Of a stretch of DNA of 64,000 nt, positions 9,438 to 20,951 are shown in pieces. The first letter of the stretch is position 1. The number at the start of each line of letters is the position of its first letter. The translations under genes were made by a program, and so were the position numbers. Under the pieces are notes generated by a model. That model did no database searches and was not told the DNA's origin. It saw nothing but the letters and a program-made list of their open reading frames with translations. This DNA is from Blattamonas nauphoetae (lineage: Eukaryota > Preaxostyla > Oxymonadida): NCBI GenBank assembly GCA_033064195.1, contig JARBJD010000057.1, positions 186,001-250,000 on the forward strand, given 5' to 3'.

Positions 9438-11361
9438 ATGACTTCAGATCAGTCTATTGTGAATGATAATCTCTCACTGAGTGCATTGAACAGTCCACCC
9501 AATTGGAATCTGGTTTGTCGTTTTCGTGTTTCATCTTTCTCGTCCCCAGTCAAACATTTCCTCACTCCTCGAAATGTTGCAATGTGATGATGAAGATATT
9601 GTTGTTGATACCCTTTGTACGCTACAGAAGGTGGCCTCTGGTGTGTTCTTTTAGCTTTTTCATCGATTTGTTGATGGCTGTTTTGGATGTTTTGGATGTG
9701 TCTCAGAAAGTGAGAGAGATGACACTTTTGATGATTGGTGTCCCTTTTTATCTCCGTTGTGTCGTGAAACCCACTCATCTGGACTTGTGGTCTCTCCTTT
9801 TATCATTGGTTCATTCTCACTTTCAGGTCGAACTGATGAAACTACTCGAGATTCTTTGTTTGTAATGTTCTTCTTTGTGATAATCAATGCCTTTCTTCCT
9901 TTCTTTCAGATTCGAAATCACCCCCATTCGCTCGATCCTCGCTTTCCTCTGAGATCCCATCTTTCATCATCTCTCAATTCGAAGATTGGTCGAACACTGT
10001 TGCTTTGGAATCAGTGTGATTCATTCTTTCTTCTTCTGAGTTTGTCTTCAGTGTTGTTCCTGCATAGAATCGCTCTTTTTCGAACCAGCAATTGTGGACT
10101 CGCTCTTTCTGCGAGAAAAGAACTTCATCTTTTCCACATTCGACAAAATTGGAAAGTCATCGCCTTCGACTGCTGTTGTCACCACGTTGGCTCGGGTTTC
10201 TCTCCATCCTGAGCTCGAAATCGCCTTCATATCTCTCGTGTCTCTTTGCTCTGTCCTCGAACGAAATCTGACGGCCCTCAATCTTCTCCCGTCACCCATT
10301 TTCCCTTTATCTTCCCCACACCAACTATATTCTGGTCTCTCATTCTTGGCCGCTCTGGCAATGAAACTCAGAATCGTGTTCTCCAAATTGCTTACAAATC
10401 TCCCAAAGAATCCTTCACACATCCCAAAATACGCCCAACTCACGAGAGATGATCCGTTATTCATCACACGTTCCCTGGACTTCTGTTCGAAGTCATTCGA
10501 CCTCACCCTTCCACTGATCCAGAAAAGTCAAAAAACTCAAGTGTGTTTTGACTATTTTCATCAAAGTTGTCATTTCAGGCTGATTTAAAGACCATTCGAG
10601 ATTTGATTCTCTTTGTGAAAGAAGCCCTTACAAAGATTCTCGCCACCATTTCAACCGTCGATGCTCTCATCGCTTCTATTCCCTCCGACTCTTCTCCAAC
10701 CACTCCATTGGTTTCAAATGGTGACACACAAATTGAAAATTCTCTCAAAGTCCTACGAAACGAGTGTACAGTTTTCGTGAGTCATGGATGGGGTTTCTTC
10801 GTCAATTTGACATTCAGAATCGCAGAACCGCACAAGTTTTCCTTCCAAACAGCCCTCCTCGACGATCCATCCTTCCCTGACCTCGTTCAAAACTCTCTCC
10901 AGCTCCATCACGAAGGCATCAGAGGGAACACAATCACAGCCATCCTCAACGTCGTCATTGACTTTCCTTCGAAGAGGGAAGAATTAATGAAAGCGAATCT
11001 TGTTTGGAGGATGTTTGAAACCGTCGATTTTGTGCGTCTTCCTCTCTCCGAGTCTGAAACTCTGTTGCATCTCGTCGACTTCATCTTCTACATGTTTGAT
11101 CCGCTTACAGACGACGAGACTGAACGATTCAAACGATACGCTCTCATCCGTGATTCTGTGTTCGAGCCAGCCGAACCGTTCATCAATTTCATCTTCCAGA
11201 ATTCGGACAAACTCATTCTGGATTACGAAGACAAAACTACTCTTCAGAATCGCCTTCGTTCGATCAGACAACACATCAAAAACATGGAACTTCGATCAGA
11301 CGAACACGTCCCCGACGTTGTGTCAGAACTTGTGGTTGGCTCTCAAATTACAAATGTTTGA
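9438..11361 (+). CDS. Helical-repeat family protein, copy 2, C-terminally truncated
   Basis: Exons inferred at 9438-9512, 9550-9640, 9707-9789, 9827-9857, 9910-10013, 10052-10540 and 10579-11361, about 551 residues. The first six exon lengths (75, 91, 83, 31, 104 and 489 nt) equal those of copy 1 exactly, and splice phases agree, which supports the model strongly. The introns are 37-66 nt. Relative to copy 1 the protein stops about 90 residues early. Homology ends at VSELV (near 11330), followed by unrelated sequence and a TGA, so the conserved RREKxLREEGWDD tail is missing. It is probably cut by a rearrangement or insertion whose far end is not visible. Function is as for copy 1 and unknown. 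It may be a pseudogene despite the open frame. Confidence 0.65.
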
Positions 11362-12100
11362 AGCAATCACCCATTATGTTCGAAGGATCATGCTTCGTCT
11401 TTGCATTGTGAGGTCAGTTTGGATTGGTAGCTATGTGGTTGTAGGGCTACACTTCACATTATTCTCTCGCCTTGCATGCATAATTTTGAACCAGAGTCAT
11501 TCAAGCAGGAGAATGACCGGGTGATGAATTGAAAGCTGACTTCTTCGGTGAATGGTGTGGCTTTCTATCTGTTCAAGCGTTTTCAATGTGGCATGGTGTG
11601 CATGTCTCAACTGTTATGTTGGCTTGATCTACAGCGGAAGATGCAAAACTGCAAGTCTAACGGAAGAATAATTATCTTGAATCTGATTCATTATCCACTT
11701 TGGATTCATCTGTAGTTTTCCTAAAATAGACGCAGAGTAACAATCGTGGCGAAGTGTCGAGAAAAACAAACAACATGGGATGATCGTCTTCTCTTTCTCC
11801 ATCCATCGAGCCCATCCGACTGTCATTATCACCGCATGCATCATTTGTCCTTTCGTACTTCAAAATGCGTTTCTGATCACATCTAAAAAGTATTTCAACT
11901 TGATACGACAGATGAAACTTTTCTGCACATCAACGGTGTATATTGTATTTTTATTCAGCTTTCTTTTGTACAGTCTCTAAATCTTCCGACATTTTTGGCA
12001 ACACTCTCCCAAAATACAAGTATAGCAGTCAATCTTCAGTGAAAACGACTCTTTTCGAAACCATTTGTCAAATTGCACTTCGATGAAACCATGCAAATAT
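11362..12100. other. Non-coding stretch after the truncation of copy 2
   Basis: I see no convincing gene, RNA or terminal repeat here. It begins exactly where copy 2 loses homology to copy 1, so one end of a rearrangement or of an unrecognised insertion is probably at about 11330. Confidence 0.4.
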
Positions 12101-12221
12101 CCACAAATATACTGTGTGTCCTCCATTTTACTCAACTATTTCAGACTGTATGATGATATCTCGCCGTTCTCTTGCACTGCTTTCTCTCATTCCGTCCACT
12201 TTCGCTGAAATTGTGTATTCA

Positions 12222-12527
12222 CAGACAAAGATCAAGATGTATTCTGTTGAATGCAGAAATTCGGTCGGATACGAAAATTTGGAGGATCACCGCCTGCGAA
12301 ATGGAAGTGATTTCTGTGAGTCTTTGAAAGCAATGAATGTCTCCTTCCTTTCATCCATTATTCTTCCAACTCTGATTTCTGACCCAACCAGACCTTTTCT
12401 GAGATGTCTCAGTCGGAAAATGCTCAAACTCCATTGTTCAAGCAAGATGTGCAACTCGAGCAAGAATGCAACAATCTCTCACTCTTAAACTTGAAGGAAG
12501 AAGAAAAACATGACGAGATTTGTGATT
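12222..12527 (+). pseudogene. Candidate small intron-containing coding remnant
   Basis: A possible exon ends EMEVIS near 12314. A GTGAGT donor and a CCAG acceptor would then join it in phase to TFSEMSQSENAQTPLFKQD, which continues acidic and glutamine-rich to NLKEEEKHDEICD and a TAA at about 12527. The second exon has coding-like composition. The 5' end is unclear (an acceptor-like TTCACAG lies at about 12222). No homologue is recognised. This could be the tail of a gene whose front was lost in the rearrangement to the left. Confidence 0.3.
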
Positions 12528-13150
12528 AAGATACCGATTCACATTTGTCGGTTTCTGATTTTCAATCAATTCGAAAGAGCCGGGCCGCTGTGGATTGTCA
12601 CAATTCACTTTTCACTCTTTTCTCCGTTCATCGTTCCATTTTAATAATGATTCCACATTTCTCTGTTTTGTCTCCAAATTTGTTCGTGAAATTCCAATTA
12701 GGCAAGTGAACCTTGTCTTAATAATTGAGATCCGATCAATCCCCCAAGTGGACCAATGTCTCACAAACAAACCAATAAGGCCGTTTTGGTTGTGAGCGTC
12801 TAAAAGAACACTAGCATACTCCCCAAAGAAGAGAATAAACCATGTTTGAACTTCAGTGCCATCTCATCTCGTCCTTGCAGTTTTACATTTTCCGCTGTAT
12901 CTTATCACTGAGATGTTCACCGCTCCATCGTCGAACGAGCATTTATCACCTGGACCATCGATTCTACTTTCCGATGAACTGGTTTATATCCCGTTTTTCT
13001 TTCTTAGTTCGAGTGATTTGTTTTTCACTTTCGTTGAATCTCGATTCCTTTTGTTTTGTCATGCAACCTGATAACAATATTTCTCTCTCATTTCCTACAT
13101 ATATCTGATGTTACGCACAGCATGCATTCTTCTCGGAAGTGGTTCAAACA
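12528..13150. other. Intergenic, AT-rich
   Basis: No gene can be supported. A short reading from an ATG near 12913 (MFTAPSSNEHLSPG) followed by a possible GTTTAT...TTAG intron resembles the first-exon/first-intron layout of the helical genes, but it is cut off by the element at 13153 and cannot be confirmed. Confidence 0.3.
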
Positions 13151-13152
13151 TA

Positions 13153-14014
13153 TGGGTGATTCTAAATGAATTGTTACCCGCGTATTTTCTTCTGCCACAC
13201 AAGCAGAAACTCTATGTACTTTTCAGAGCGCTCATATTCTCCTTCCTTCGACATGATTAAGGTGTTTTCAGTTTTTCTGAGTTTTCATCCCATCTTTTTC
13301 TTCTGATTTCTTCTTTCAGCTATCCTTCTTCGCTCAAACTTGCACATTCCCCCAAAATTGAACAAGTACCTCGTTCTTACACATCATTTGAAGCTGATAC
13401 CCATCGTTTGAACAGTATATATATTCTCATCTTCACTTTCCAGGTCATTCTTTCCAACAACTCAGATCCAACTACAACACTTGACATCTCAATGTTTTAG
13501 TGTGATTTCGAGTTTTTTCAACTCTTTTCCAACAGGTATCTCATTCAGATCTGGTGATCCCGTTCTTCTCTTCTCACAGTGAACTCGCTTTTTCTGATCT
13601 GCCTCCCTCCTCGGTAGCAAACCATTAAACGTGTCGTTCCTTCACATCCATGTCACAAATACGCCATTCCGACACACACAAGAAATTTCATAGAGAGTCT
13701 CAATGTTTGAAGCGAGATGGACAAGAGAGGCTTTTCAAGGCTTTTTGGATGATAGATGTTTTCAATTCGCATTTCTCTCACAAATCCGATTTTTTATGTC
13801 GTTTACCACCACCTCTTTGATTTCTGAAACGTTATGAAGAAATAAATGTGAAAAAATGACCTGATCAAAAAAGAGCTCAATCGAATGCGATCAAAGCAAA
13901 ATCTACTAAATTTTGCACTTTTCAGTCCTGAAAGCAGCTGAATGCAAATTGTGTAGTTTTTGATTTTTTGAGACGTACCATAGTGACAAGTAACATTTCA
14001 TTTAGAATCACCCA
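13153..14014. mobile_element. Non-autonomous TA-target TIR element (862 bp)
   Basis: Inverted ends TGGGTGATTCTAAATGAA and its near-complement TTCATTTAGAATCACCCA are flanked by TA on both sides (13151-13152 and 14015-14016). A TA duplication fits the Tc1/mariner/pogo superfamily. No transposase is visible inside. The TIR is about 25 bp with small differences between the arms. Confidence 0.75.
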
Positions 14015-14187
14015 TATCGAAGTGGAACAGACAAGGAGAAAGTTTCGATCTTGCTCCGAGTGCGGCAGAGGATTGAACAAGGTCTGAAAAAGAATGATCT
14101 GATTTTATATCGTTCTACGAATATTATTTCTTTGTTAACTTGAGATTCATTTGAACTTCTTCCTCATTCATCGTTCTGATTGTTTCT

Positions 14188-15946
14188 GTGCTATTCTGGG
14201 TTGATGAAGATGAAGATGGGGAGAAAATGAAGGAAGTTGCGGAAATGGCATTGCGGATGGGATTTATCAGTGAATTGTGTCTGACATTGGGAAGTGAATG
14301 CTCACCGTTCTTGTTCGTCTGTCTTCCTCCCTTCCTCCTCATATCTCCTCTTCTTCTTCCTTCATTTCTGCTGTTTGTATGATTGTGTGACAGAATGTGG
14401 CATCGAGTGTGCTGACTCTGGTTGTGGGGTGTGTGTTGCATCCAAAGCGGAAGAAGATGAGCGACCTGCTTCCCTCACTCCTCTCGCTCACCCACGTCTG
14501 CCTCTCTCCTCCTTCATCTCTTCTCGTCGTTTCTGTTGTTTACAGCACGCTGATCCCACTCTGTCTGTGCCAGCGACACACGCTGTTGGGTCTGCCTCTC
14601 TTCAATTCACTTCTCTTCATCTGTTTTCTTTTGTGGTCTTGCTCAGGCTGGTTTGTGACTCGAGTCTGTCGTGTGGAGATGTAGAGGGAGTGCTGAGTGG
14701 GGGAGTGGTGGAGAAGGTGTGCTCGTGGGTGGAGGGTGGGAAGGAAGTCGGAAAAGTGTTGGGTCTGCTTCGAGTTGTGGAGAATTTGTGTGTTGGACTG
14801 AAGGGAGCACTTCGATCAGCACAGAAACAAGACCAGGATCAGAGAGAGAAAGAGACGCAGAAAGAAAAGTCAGGGAAGGCACAAAGACAATCAGAACAGA
14901 AGGAGGACGTCAGTCGAGATAGATGGAGTTTAGCAAGTCGGTGCCAATCTGCGCTGGATTTAATTGAAAACACACTGCTCGGATTGTGCTCAGCTCAAGA
15001 GCCGGAAGAACTGGAGAACTCGATGGAGGTAGATGTGAGAGAAAAAGCTGGAGGGATGCTGATTCGGCTTTTTCCGCAGGTGATGAAAGTTGGAATAGTT
15101 GTGAAGGAGGTGGGAGTGATTGGGGTGGATCTGAGTCGGGCAATGAGAGCGATGGAGGAGAGAGAGAAGCAAAGGGAGAGCAACTTTGAGCTGAAAATGG
15201 CTGAGTTGAACGAACAGGCAGAGAGATACAAGAGATTTATCGAAGAAGGAGAGGAGAGGGAGAGAAGAAAGGAAGAGGAGAGAAAGAGAGAAGAAGAGAG
15301 AAGACAAGAAGAGGAGAAAAGGAAGGAAGATGAGAAAAGAAACGAAGAAGAGAAGAGGAAAGAAAATGAGGAAGAGAGGAATCGACAGAGCAGGGTGGGA
15401 GCAGCAGCAATAGAGTGGTTCCCAGCAGATGGATACTCGCTGAGTGGTTTTGTTTTCACACGCAGTGGAGGAAGTGGGTGTCCAACTCTCCTTTCTGCCG
15501 AGTTTGGGAACGTCGTTGTCAGATTCACTTTCACTTTCCAGAAAATCAAATCTTGCACTCGAATCGGCATTGTTGCATCTGCTCAGACGACAACCGTGAA
15601 AAGGAATCTTAGTTTTGCAGGTTATCGCAGGGCAGGATGGGATATGTGCACGGGCTGTCAGTACGATTTCCTTCAAGGTAAATTTGTCCAATCTGGACCA
15701 ACGTGTGCAGCTGGGAGAGCAGACCAGCGAGTGGTGTTGGAGGCAGACGGGCGAGACGGGAAGAGGACACTGCGACTGAGCCAGGATGGACAGACACAAC
15801 CAACCTTCTTCTCTCACATTCCGGTCCCCTTCCGATTCGCAATTGTGCTGAACGGCGATGATGCTGTGTTGATTGAGTCAGTTGCAGTTCTTGCTGAGCC
15901 TCACCTAAGAGGGGGAGGGACACCGATTCGGATGGACGAAGCATAA
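14188..15946 (+). CDS. ARM-like / coiled-coil / SPRY-like protein
   Basis: The last exon runs from about 14650 (acceptor GCTCAG) to the TAA at 15944. In order it encodes a helical segment (VVEKVCSWVEGGKEVGKVLG), a charged linker, a second helical segment (about 14930-15140), a long E/K/R-rich coiled coil (about 15150-15390) and a C-terminal beta-rich SPRY/B30.2-like domain (about 15410-15900; RFTFTFQKIKSCTRIGIVAS ... PVPFRFAIVLNGDDAV). Upstream, 14188-14302 (EVAEMALRMGFISELCLTLG) and 14395-14470 (NVASSVLTLVVGCVLHPKRK) read like ARM repeats and are probably earlier exons, separated by pyrimidine-rich introns ending GACAG and CTCAG; their exact borders and the start codon are uncertain. SPRY domains bind other proteins. 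Ligand and pathway are unknown. Confidence 0.6.
15225..15395 (+). repeat. Low-complexity purine-rich tract encoding the coiled coil
   Basis: About 170 nt of the + strand are nearly all A and G (runs of GAAGAGGAGAGAAAG type) and encode degenerate EERRKEEERKREEE heptads. Besides coding a coiled coil, such homopurine tracts can slip and expand. Confidence 0.7.
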
Positions 15947-16243
15947 CCACCATTCCTTCTGTTCTTTCAGTTTAAATTCTTCATTCTTCCCTCATCAATC
16001 ATTTCATGACACCACTTTCCATTCTTCTCTCATCAAACCTGATTTATCAATCACTTTGGTGAATCAGGCAGAAGAACAACCGCAAGATGGATTGGACGCT
16101 GATTCAGTCTGAATCTGGGACTTTTCAATGGTTTTAAGTTGATTCTGAGAATAATAGTTCAATCCCAGTTGAAGATACTTGAAAACACCCATACTTTATT
16201 CATTTTGGTGTTTTTCTCAACAAGTGGATTTGAAGAACATTTG
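15947..16243. other. Intergenic between SPRY-like gene and helical copy 3
   Basis: Nothing recognisable. AT-rich leader sequence presumably holding the 3' end of one gene and the promoter of the next. Confidence 0.3.
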
Positions 16244-18793
16244 ATGCATTCAGAGCTCTCTACACCGAACAATGACTGTCCTTCTGAGGAGATACCTTGT
16301 GAAACTTCGTGGAATATCGTTTGTCCTTTTTTTCTCCTTTTCACTCTCTCTGCATGTCAGTCGAATGTCTCATGGCTTCTCGAAACACTGAACAGTAGTG
16401 ATGAAGATATTTTGTTTGCTATGCTTGAGGAGTTACAGAAAGTGGCAGATGGTGTGTCACATTCTTGTTCGTTTGAGCTGTGGCTTTCGTTTTCTTTTGA
16501 AATTGTCCTAGAAAGTGGTACCACTGACTCGTTTGACGATTGGTGTGGATTCCTGTCTCCATTGTGTTCTCTCACCCATTCATCTGGACTTCTGGTGTGT
16601 CGTTTTCTGTTTTGATGTTTGTGATGTTTCAGGCCGAATTGATGAAATTGGTTTCGATTCTATGTTTGTGGTTTTCATTTTTCGTTAGCTGGGCGTATTT
16701 TGGGAGGTGTGAAGGATCGGTTGGGAGATTCACCTGGAATAGAAAAAAAACTCCATTGGTTTCTGGAGATGACACACAATTGGAGGCTACTCTCAACTTC
16801 CTTCGAAGTGAGTGTGAACAGTTTGTGAACAATGCCTGGGGTTTCTTCGTCGATGTGACTTATAAAATCAAAGATCCCCACAAATCTTCATTCCAAACAA
16901 GCGTCCTCGATGATCCATCCTTTCCTGACCTCATTCTCAACTGTCTCAAGCTCAACCACAAAGAAATCAGACGACTCACCTTGACAGCGATCACAAACAT
17001 CGTTATTGAGTTTGAATGGATGAAAACAAAGTTCATGACGACGAGTCTTGTTGGGAGGATGTGTGCGAATCCACGATGACTGCGCACTTTTGAATTTTTT
17101 CATAAAAATTTGAGAATAAATCCGAAGGGTAAGTGGGATAACTTATCATGTCTTGTTTTTGTTGTAAATCGGGTCCAAGGGTGGATAAAGCTGAAGTTTT
17201 CTTTGAGGCCCACTTTCGCCGTTTTTAATGAAGGATGAAGCAGGTAGGACAGAAATATCAAATAAAAAGGATGTTCCGATGAGAAATCTGATTTTGAAAG
17301 TCTTCAGACAGAACGATCGAGATATCTCACACTCTCACAAAATGTCAGAAATCAGTGTTGGAATGCACGGTATGACACTGTCAATCATCTTCGTCAAAGG
17401 ATGGAGTTCGTGTGAAGGTATGATCCCTGATTCTTGTCATCAGATGCATACTTTCACTTTCAGCAGTTCGATTGAGAAAATTAAGTGTAGGAACGCCGAG
17501 ATATTAGTATCGTGACTGAAAAGGATGAATCGCAAGGAAAATACATAATCAAGATGTGCAGATTCGGTGGATGTCCTTTCACGGCAAATTGATGTGTCTT
17601 GTGGATGTGAGGGTTTTTCTCTTCAGATAGACAGTTAAACCCATCGTTTAATGTCTGAAGACATATATTGACTGAAAATTGTGCAATTGCAAGATTGGCC
17701 ATGTTCCTCGAATGAAATAGAAAGATGAAACCGCAAGTGATTGGAGGATTTGATTTGTGGAGTGAATGCTGCCATAGAATGTGCAAGAAAAATAGAGAAC
17801 CCTTATATGACGGTGTAGATTCTGATCACCACATCAGTTGCTGGATATCAAGTTGGAATCCAGCCATCAAACATTGTCCAAAGCGAAACTGAACGAAAGA
17901 GGCGTGTGTTTTGAAAGATTGCGATATGAAGGTGATGTATTAGGAATTTTGGAAGTGAAACTGTTGTTCGATGCTGTGGATTCTTTCTCAAAAGGGAATA
18001 CTGTTATGATCAATGTTCTAAAATGGGTGAGAGAAATGTCACGAACAACGAATGAAATGCAAAAACCAAGGTCTGTGACATGATCTCCTCTTCATTGTAC
18101 TGGTCAAGACTCAGTCTGGAGTAAAAGTAATGATAGTGCGAAGTCATCGTGGATTCGCACATGTTTGAAACAGTCGATTTTGCTTCTCTTCCTCTCTCGG
18201 AGTACAACACTCTGTTCATATTCACCAACTTCATCGCCTTCATGTGTGATCCGATTGGAGACGCTGAGAAGTCACGCTTCGAACAATATCCTCTCATTCG
18301 TGTTTCTGTGTTCGATCCAGCCAAACAATTCATCCTTTTTATGTTCCACAATTCAGACAAACTCGTTCTGAACGAAAAAGCCAAATGTGAGCACAATCTT
18401 CATCTGTGTCGGATTCACCGTCACATCAAAAACATGGAACTTCGATCAGACGAGCACGACGCGGACATTGTTTCGGAACTTGTGAAGTGGGAAGTGCGAA
18501 TGATGGTCGAGATGGAGAACGAAGAGACCTTAGAGAAAGTGTTCCAGAGCTTGTTAAGCAGAACTCGTGAGTGGAGACGAACCAAACGGGAGCTGCAGAA
18601 GAGACGAGAAGTGCTTTTGAGAGAAGAAGGGTGGGACGATGCTTTTGAACTGCGTGTGGTGGGGATCGAGGTGGACACCAGTCCGGGAATTCAAGGGAAT
18701 CCGAGACAATTCATGGTTGAGCTGTCAGTGAAAGTGAAAGATTTGCCAAGACGATTCAAAAAGGACCTGGCATTCAATGCGGACGAGTTCTGA
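16244..18793 (+). pseudogene. Helical-repeat family protein, copy 3, rearranged and transposon-split
   Basis: The first exons match copies 1 and 2 in length and phase (16244-16318, 16361-16451, and one from 16512; introns of 42 and 60 nt). After the short exon ending near 16671, all of exon 5 and most of exon 6 are missing. In their place 16686-16741 is an inverted copy of a piece of exon 6. Family text resumes at about 16750 (TPLVSGDDTQLEATLNFL) to 17061, is interrupted by the 1.1-kb element 17062-18161, and continues in the proper frame from MFETVDFASLPLSE (18161) to the conserved tail LREEGWDDAFELRVVGIE and a TGA. The parts left are well conserved, so loss is fairly recent. It would not yield a full protein. 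Confidence 0.75.
17062..18161. mobile_element. Non-autonomous TIR element (1.1 kb) inside helical copy 3
   Basis: The left end TGTGCGAATCCACGATGACT and the complementary right end give a 27-bp TIR with one mismatch. Comparison with copy 1 (AGGATG followed by TTCGAA) defines the insertion point and a 2- or 3-bp duplication (TG or ATG). The host frame is continuous across the empty site. The interior contains only short frames and no transposase, so it depends on another element. The family is not certain. Confidence 0.8.
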
Positions 18794-18828
18794 TCAAATC
18801 TGGATCTTTGTCGAACCGCAACGACAAT

Positions 18829-19225
18829 CAGTCATTCCGGCTTCCGGTATTTGGTTCTCATTTTTTTCAAGGAAAGGGTTGATCTCAACTTATCCGCGAT
18901 TTTAAGAAAAAAAAAAATAGAGCAGTGAGTGACATTGATACGATCACACGAGATGGTGGTTTGTTCCTCAATTTCAATGTCTTCCTGCTGAAGACGGTGT
19001 GGAGTCTGTTCAACTGGACTCAAGTTGAAATTATGGATTGATCTCAATGTGAACTCATAAACGAATGCTTTATTGTCATTTTAGCATCACTTGTTCAATA
19101 ACAACTGGTCTTTCCGGCTGTTTCATTGAAGAATGATAAATCGAAATGGAATTGAAAGCTCGTTCTCGTTGATCACCCCTTTCTTAATTTATTCAAGACC
19201 CAAATACCGGAAGCCGGAATGACTG
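18829..19225. mobile_element. Miniature TIR element (397 bp)
   Basis: Perfect inverted ends of about 26 bp, beginning CAGTCATTCCGGCTTCCGGT, bound a non-coding core. A clear target duplication was not found (AT at most). The family is undetermined. The TIR contains CCGGNTTCCGG-like internal symmetry. Confidence 0.7.
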
Positions 19226-19370
19226 ATCTCGACTGATCTCAGTCGGATCATTCTTTCGAGTTTAAGACAGTTCTGGCCCATATGATCCATTCTGAACTAC
19301 GAGACTCTCGCAAGATGGAGTGGCATGACCAATATTCTTCACAAACATCCCAATTCCCTTCAGATTCGTT

Positions 19371-20951
19371 GTGTACTCCAACGATAAGAACCATTCCTGT
19401 CAGGATGACTCAAAGAAGCAGAACACGCCATTTCATACTTTTCTCATTCTTTTGATTTCTTTTCTTCTGTTCAATATGACATCAAATACGGTTCATGGTT
19501 TGATCAAGCTCTTCTCTCACGAAAACGCGTCTCTCACATCAATGCAGTTGACGTTGCTCCTTTGTCTCTCGATCCTCAATACTGAATTACAGTCTCATCC
19601 TTTGGTAGATTTCCTGGAAAAGCAGACCACAAACAACCTCGTTCACAACACAGTCTCACCGCAACAAATAGCAATTCCCCGTGGACACTTTCTCATATCA
19701 GAGTATCCAATCCAGTCACTCAGTTTGGTGATGACAGGGATCAACACAACAATTACCTACCGAGATCTCCACCCACCACTCAACGAAGCAAGCAGTAGTT
19801 TACCGAAAGCTGAACGACATCTCTCAGAAACACCCCCAAAAGTCATGTTTCTGCTCGCAAACTCCACAGTGTCATTGATGGACATCACCTTGGACAGCAC
19901 TGAGAAAGGAAGTCGAATCGGAACTTTGTCTTCCTCAAGCTTGACACTGCGATGCTGCCAGATCTTATCGAACATGGAGCACTCGCCATTTGCGGTGGGA
20001 GACGGATGGGGGACTGATGGATCTTCGATCTTGCTTGTTGGTTCATCATATCGTTCACAACTTTCAAGATCGCTTCTCCCGTTGGCATCTCTCATTCATG
20101 TCCAACAGCGTCCAGATAACCAAAGAGATAAATATCAATCACTCACCCCTGTTTCTATCACGGCTATTGGTCTTTCAATCACAAACACACACCTTCCTGT
20201 TGGAACGGGCCCACTTCTCGATTTTGGCACCCTCAGGTCAGTAGAAGCAGATAATATTGCACTCTCAACCACTCTCAGCTCTTGCATCCTCTTCAATACA
20301 ACATCCTCCCCGTCACAGCCGATCTCTGGCATCCCATCTGCCACATCTCAAAAAATCGTTGGATGCGGAATATCAAACAGCAGCGATCATCTTTACGGCA
20401 CAACCTGCAACGATATGAACCTTGGCGGCTCTCTCCTCTCCTGCAACACCTCCTTCGTCCAATGTTCCATATCTTACACTCGACAACACTACTCATCCCA
20501 GACAGAACTCGAAACTGACGCAGACTTCACCGATTGCACATTCAAACAGTGCGGACGTGGTGCTCGGTTTGGAGGGGCATTGTTGATGTCTTCCGCATCC
20601 ATTATCGTTCAGGTGAAGCAATGCAGCTTCCAATCCTGCTCCGCGTCGCAGGAAGGCGGAGCGATTTGCTGCGGATCATATGCCAACTCCAACACCTTCA
20701 CTCTCCAAGACTCGTCGTTTATTGGGTGTTCTTCGTCAATCGCCGGAAGTGTCCAACTCCTCAATCGCAAGCATAGTGTCTCTGGTTGTGTTTTCTACGA
20801 TTCTCAAAGCGAGTATTCTGCAGGTGCCCTCCGCCTGATTGATTGTGTGTTCACGAGTCCCCTTTCCAATATTCTCTTCTGCAACTGCCGGCACAACTCT
20901 TCACACGACTTCCTTGTTGGCGGAGGAGGTGCGGTTGAATTCTATGGAGGA
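19371..20951 (+). pseudogene. Beta-helix receptor-like gene I, N-terminal part
   Basis: The frame opens with a hydrophobic stretch (FLILLISFLLF) that looks like a signal peptide. The first in-frame ATG (19476) lies after it, so the true start, perhaps via an upstream exon, is unresolved. The rest is a serine/threonine/cysteine-rich repetitive region with beta-helix rungs such as VKQCSFQSCSASQEGGAICC and a conserved block IGLSITNTHLPVGTGPLLDF shared with genes II and IV. It would fold as an extracellular right-handed parallel beta-helix. At 20951 the frame is cut by a 6.7-kb insertion and continues at 27643; the flanks carry GGAGGA and GGAGGG (6 bp) and the host frame is continuous. With the later hAT insertion set aside, gene I would span 19371-31966 and encode about 1,790 residues. 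Confidence 0.7.

Noticed and set aside
12913-13150. First exon of another helical-family gene
   Set aside because: There is an ATG, a possible GTTTAT...TTAG intron and some similarity of layout, but no alignable protein sequence, and the element at 13153 cuts it.
14294-14640. Continuous reading through 14294-14640 as the N-terminus of the SPRY-like protein
   Set aside because: The text is cysteine/serine/leucine-rich pyrimidine translation (SSSYLLFFFLHF) typical of introns; acceptors at about 14392 and 14649 fit better.
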